Shown here one piece after another: positions 60,771 through 64,000 of a stretch of 64,000 bases of DNA (its first letter is position 1; every line of letters starts with the position of its first letter). Below the pieces are notes generated by a model that worked only from the letters and a program-made list of their open reading frames with translations, was not told where the DNA came from and ran no database searches. Position numbers and translations under genes: made by a program. Source of the DNA: PNON01 sp964387025 (GTDB lineage: Bacteria > Chloroflexota > Anaerolineae > Anaerolineales > Anaerolineaceae); the NCBI GenBank assembly GCA_964387025.1, contig CAYLUZ010000006.1:62001-126000 (forward strand). Reading direction: 5' to 3'.

Positions 60771-61793
60771 ATGTCGCTGAATCGTAGGATCGGTAAAATT
60801 GCATGGATACTTTTAGGATTCCTTCTAGCAGGTTGCCAGGGTGCACCTGCGATTACCTCACCTGCATCTGGTAGTGCAAAAGCAATTGCTGAATTGATGT
60901 GGATAGTTTTTGTTGTCTCCCTCTTAGTATTCTTACTAATCGAGGGAGTACTTTTTTTTGTGGTCTTTAAATTCAGATCCAAAACTGAGCACTTCGATAA
61001 ATCAAATCTTCCTAAACAAACCGAGGGTAACACACCTTTAGAGATCGCATGGACGATTTTACCGGCGATCGGATTGTTAATTATCTTTATTATTTCAATA
61101 GGAACCCTCCAGACAATTGTAAATAAGCCTGCACATGATTCTTCAAATCCTGGAGTAATTAATGTGACTGCGGTTGGTCATCAATGGTGGTGGGAATTTC
61201 AGTACCCTGATCTGAATATCATCACTGCAAATGAAATGCATGTACCAGTCAACACTGTGGTTTATGTTCAAGTTGAATCCGCTGATGTGATCCATAGTTT
61301 TTGGGTTCCCCAAATGGGTGGTAAAACGGATGTTATCCCCGGGCATACCAATCTGACCTGGTTTCAGCCAACTGAATTAGGTACCTTCGTGGGAGAATGT
61401 TCAGAGTTCTGCGGAGATGAACATACTCATATGCGGATGGACCTGGTCGTTGAAACACCGGAACAATATCAGGCATGGGTGGATCTTCAAAAGTCTGCTC
61501 TACCACAGATCTCCGGTGCGGCAGCCGAAGGAGAGGTTTTATTCATGGAAGGTGCATGCAGTAGTTGCCATGCAATTAATGGAACAAAGGCAGCCGGGTT
61601 GTCTGGACCAAATCTTACTCATTTTGGTAGTAGAAAATCCATAGGCGGGAAAGTATTTGAAAATAATCCAACAAATTTAACTATATGGCTGCAGGATCCG
61701 ACTCTTGGTAAACCTGGAGTACTCATGCCCAATTTAGGCCTCTCAACTGAACAGGTCACTGCTTTGGTCGCATATTTAGGAAGCTTAAAATAA
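60771..61793 (+). CDS. ctaC: Cytochrome c oxidase subunit II with fused cytochrome c (caa3 type)
   Basis: A 340-residue subunit that receives electrons at the CuA centre. Features in order: lipoprotein signal with LAGC (Cys22), a second membrane helix (about 41-66), and the cupredoxin domain with HSFWVPQMGG and the CuA motif GECSEFCGDEHTHM. A C-terminal cytochrome c domain (about 245-340) follows with CSSCH for covalent haem and VLMPNLG for the axial Met. The fused cytochrome marks a caa3-type oxidase. The ribosome binding site AAGGAG precedes the ATG. It starts an operon with subunits I and III. Confidence 0.97.
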   Translation: MSLNRRIGKIAWILLGFLLAGCQGAPAITSPASGSAKAIAELMWIVFVVSLLVFLLIEGVLFFVVFKFRSKTEHFDKSNLPKQTEGNTPLEIAWTILPAIGLLIIFIISIGTLQTIVNKPAHDSSNPGVINVTAVGHQWWWEFQYPDLNIITANEMHVPVNTVVYVQVESADVIHSFWVPQMGGKTDVIPGHTNLTWFQPTELGTFVGECSEFCGDEHTHMRMDLVVETPEQYQAWVDLQKSALPQISGAAAEGEVLFMEGACSSCHAINGTKAAGLSGPNLTHFGSRKSIGGKVFENNPTNLTIWLQDPTLGKPGVLMPNLGLSTEQVTALVAYLGSLK

Positions 61794-61812
61794 TCTGGCA
61801 AGGATGGATTTC

Positions 61813-63642
61813 ATGCAATCAACAATATCAACTAATACATTAATTCACCCATCCAGGCCTGGATGGATAAGATGGCTTACCACGACCAACCATAAAGATA
61901 TCGGTCTGATGTATATTATTACAGCGGGAATATTTTTTTTAGTGGGTGGTACGGAAGCTATGCTGATAAGGTTTCAACTTAGCCAGCCAAGCAACACTCT
62001 TCTCTCACCGGAGTTATACAATCAACTTTTTACAATGCATGGAACAACCATGATTTTCCTGATGGCAATGCCATTATTGGTTGGCTTTGGCAATTATATA
62101 GTTCCTTTGATGATTGGCGCCCGAGATATGGCGTTCCCCCGGTTAAATGCTTTCAGTTTCTGGTTGTTTCTGACGGGCGGATTACTCATGTACAGCGCAT
62201 TCCTGTTGGGCGGAGCAGCAGATGCTGGTTGGTTCGCATATGCCCCGCTTACTTCAAAAGAATTTTCTCCATCTCATGGGTTGGATTTTTGGGTATTGGG
62301 AATATTCCTGACTGGTGTTGGTTCAACCGTTGGTTCAATTAATTTTATTGTAACCATTTTGAATATGCGTGCCCCGGGGATGACGATGTTTAAAACACCG
62401 CTCTTCGCCTGGCAAATTTTGGTTACTTCTTTCCTGATCATATTCGCCATGCCCAGCCTAACAGTGGATGCGATTCTACTCTTCCTGCAACGAACTTATA
62501 ATGCGCCATTTTTTACCGCAGCCCAGGGTGGCGACCCGTTGCTCTGGCAGCATCTATTCTGGTTCTTTGGACACCCGGAGGTCTACATCCTCATATTGCC
62601 GGCTTTTGGCATGATCTCTGAAGTTGTCCCTGTTTTTTCTCGAAAACCCATCTTCGGATACGGCGCTATTGTTTTCTCAGGAATAGCCATTGGATTCCTC
62701 GGATTCACAGTTTGGGCGCACCACATGTTTACTGTCGGAATGAGTCCTGTCGCAGATGCAATTTTTTCTTTTGACAGCATGATCATTGCTGTTCCCACAA
62801 GCATCAAGATCTTCAACTGGATCGCGACAATGTGGGGCGGAAAACTGAGCTTGAAAACACCCATGTTGTTCATCATCGGATTTATTGCCATGTTCATTGT
62901 TGGCGGCCTTAGCGGTATCTCTCTGGCCGTTGTGCCGATTGATTTTCAGGTGCAGGACACGTATTACGTGGTTGCCCATTTCCATTATGTTCTTTATGGT
63001 GGAACGATGCTGGCAATCTTCTCCGGTATATATTATTGGTTTCCTAAGATCTCTGGACGGATGTTGAGTGAGAAATTAGGGCAATGGAACTTTTGGACCA
63101 TGCTGCTGGGTTTCAACTTAACCTTTTTCCCGATGCATATTCTTGGTTTGCTTGGTATGCCCCGCCGGGTCTTTACATACGCAGGCAGTCAGGGTTGGGA
63201 TACATTAAATTTTCTGGCAACCATTGGGGCGATTGTCCTGGCTATCTCCACCTGGATCTTCATAGCAAATGTAGTCCACAGTCTATATAGGGGAAAAATT
63301 GCCGGCAATGATCCATGGGATGCTCATACCCTTGAATGGACCACTACATCTCCGCCGCCAGTCTATAATTTTGCGACCATTCCAGTTGTATCCAGCCGCA
63401 GACCATTTTGGGATTTTAAATATTTCGCAGATAAAAATCCCGGGATGCAATTTATAGATTCAGCTCCACCAGGAGAGCTGCAGCCAGTCATCCATTTGCC
63501 AGCAGGTTCGTATAATCCTATCATTATCAGTTTGGGTTTGATGTTGGCCTGTTATGGCTTGATCTATACTTACTGGCTGTCTGGTTTGGGGTTGGTCATC
63601 GTATTTGCTGGTATCATCGGTTGGTTCCGGGAACGTCGTTAA
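61813..63642 (+). CDS. ctaD: Cytochrome c oxidase subunit I
   Basis: Catalytic haem-copper subunit with about twelve to fourteen membrane helices. Seen are WLTTTNHKDIGLMYI, the first haem-ligand His in FTMHGTTMIF, and HPEVYILILPAFGMISEVV with the CuB His and its crosslinked Tyr of A-type oxidases. WAHHMFTVGM (CuB His pair) and VVAHFHYVLYG (haem a and a3 ligands) are also present. It reduces O2 to water and pumps protons. The start at 61813 (MQSTIST) is preferred since AAGGA lies 8 nt before it; an ATG at 61804 is possible. It follows subunit II by about 19 nt. Confidence 0.97.
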   Translation: MQSTISTNTLIHPSRPGWIRWLTTTNHKDIGLMYIITAGIFFLVGGTEAMLIRFQLSQPSNTLLSPELYNQLFTMHGTTMIFLMAMPLLVGFGNYIVPLMIGARDMAFPRLNAFSFWLFLTGGLLMYSAFLLGGAADAGWFAYAPLTSKEFSPSHGLDFWVLGIFLTGVGSTVGSINFIVTILNMRAPGMTMFKTPLFAWQILVTSFLIIFAMPSLTVDAILLFLQRTYNAPFFTAAQGGDPLLWQHLFWFFGHPEVYILILPAFGMISEVVPVFSRKPIFGYGAIVFSGIAIGFLGFTVWAHHMFTVGMSPVADAIFSFDSMIIAVPTSIKIFNWIATMWGGKLSLKTPMLFIIGFIAMFIVGGLSGISLAVVPIDFQVQDTYYVVAHFHYVLYGGTMLAIFSGIYYWFPKISGRMLSEKLGQWNFWTMLLGFNLTFFPMHILGLLGMPRRVFTYAGSQGWDTLNFLATIGAIVLAISTWIFIANVVHSLYRGKIAGNDPWDAHTLEWTTTSPPPVYNFATIPVVSSRRPFWDFKYFADKNPGMQFIDSAPPGELQPVIHLPAGSYNPIIISLGLMLACYGLIYTYWLSGLGLVIVFAGIIGWFRERR

Positions 63643-63659
63643 ATTGGCAAAGGATAGAC

Positions 63660-64000
63660 ATGAGTGATTCCCTTCCTGAACATTTACAAGAGACTCCTCC
63701 TTCGCTGGGTGTTGAAAACCAGAAACTGGGGATTTGGGCATTGCTGGGATCTGAAACTATTTTCTTTTCCGCCTTGATCGTTACCTATGTGGTTCTGCGT
63801 GGACGAAGTATCATTGGTCCACTCCCAAAAGAAATATTAAATATCCCACTGACAGCCGTAAACACTTTCATCCTTATTTGCAGCAGCTTGACAATGGTGA
63901 CTGCGCTGGCAGCGATCCAGAATGGTGACATTCGCAAACTACGTCTCTGGTTAAGTGCCACGATCCTGCTTGGGCTGACATTCCTGGCCGGTCAATCAGT
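63660..64000 (+). CDS. ctaE: Cytochrome c oxidase subunit III (5' part; gene runs off the window)
   Basis: The first 113 residues are visible from ATG at 63660, 17 nt after the subunit I stop, with AAAGGA as ribosome binding site. After a polar N-terminus (SLPEHLQETPPSLG), the segment KLGIWALLGSETIFFSALIVTYVVLR is the characteristic first helix of subunit III with its conserved GSE. A second helix (AVNTFILICSSLTMVTALAAI) and the start of a third follow. The position behind subunits II and I confirms the assignment. The 3' part lies outside. Confidence 0.93.
   Translation, partial: MSDSLPEHLQETPPSLGVENQKLGIWALLGSETIFFSALIVTYVVLRGRSIIGPLPKEILNIPLTAVNTFILICSSLTMVTALAAIQNGDIRKLRLWLSATILLGLTFLAGQS

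Overview
The window looks like a chromosomal segment of a Chloroflexota bacterium, probably from the Anaerolineae. This is inferred from moderate GC content and from gene types I associate with that group: an MbfA-like ferritin/VIT1 fusion, SdhB/C/D-like genes, a MetV-MetF fusion, a caa3-type oxidase and a very Cys/Ala-rich protein tail next to radical SAM genes. No rRNA gene is present, so the placement is tentative. Housekeeping genes (mutS, ligA, fmt, proBA, tmRNA, tRNA-Pro) are mixed with accessory operons. I see no insertion sequence, prophage or CRISPR array.

Layout. 1-13 kb: a partial ABC ATPase diverges from mutS. mutS meets the end of a long minus-strand run: fmt, glpK, a GlpA-type flavoprotein, SdhB-, SdhC- and SdhD-like genes, panE, the ferritin/VIT1 fusion, proB, proA. 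The flavoprotein with SdhBCD-like partners could be a hybrid glycerol-3-phosphate:quinone oxidoreductase. 13-18 kb: a small membrane protein, a 44-bp perfect palindromic terminator, and a MarR-controlled heterodimeric ABC exporter with a readable promoter/operator. 18-22 kb: thiol oxidoreductase, an ECF-like sigma factor with DegV and a candidate anti-sigma protein, a membrane sulfatase-fold protein, and tmRNA. 22-28 kb: rRNA methyltransferase, an alpha-oxoamine synthase, a GH114-like lipoprotein, ligA.

28-33.4 kb: a five-gene cassette with a zinc-ribbon membrane protein, a secreted/anchored protein ending in (CA)4-G-(CA)3-GGGR, a PqqD/radical SAM/SPASM enzyme, a paralogue that has lost all its cluster cysteines, and a methyltransferase. 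This resembles a peptide- or protein-tail modification system.

33.9-56.2 kb: a large phosphate-centred island. It holds six HAD domains in five genes, all missing the second Asp of motif I, and a circularly permuted cofactor-independent phosphoglycerate mutase next to an archaeal-type one. It also has two P-loop kinase-like paralogues, an MFS exporter, an RpiR/SIS regulator, an FbpABC/AfuABC-like importer, a HAD-TIM-barrel fusion, a DUF47 protein, two PiT phosphate permeases, a PfkB kinase and a metallo-beta-lactamase-fold protein. Two promoters in it share sequence, which suggests one regulon. My reading, which is inference, is import and breakdown of a phosphorylated carbon compound with disposal of surplus phosphate.

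56.3-64 kb: MetV-MetF fusion, a DegT-fold protein, a nitronate-monooxygenase-like flavoprotein, and the start of a caa3 cytochrome oxidase operon (cox2 with fused cytochrome c, cox1, partial cox3), showing a capacity for oxygen respiration.
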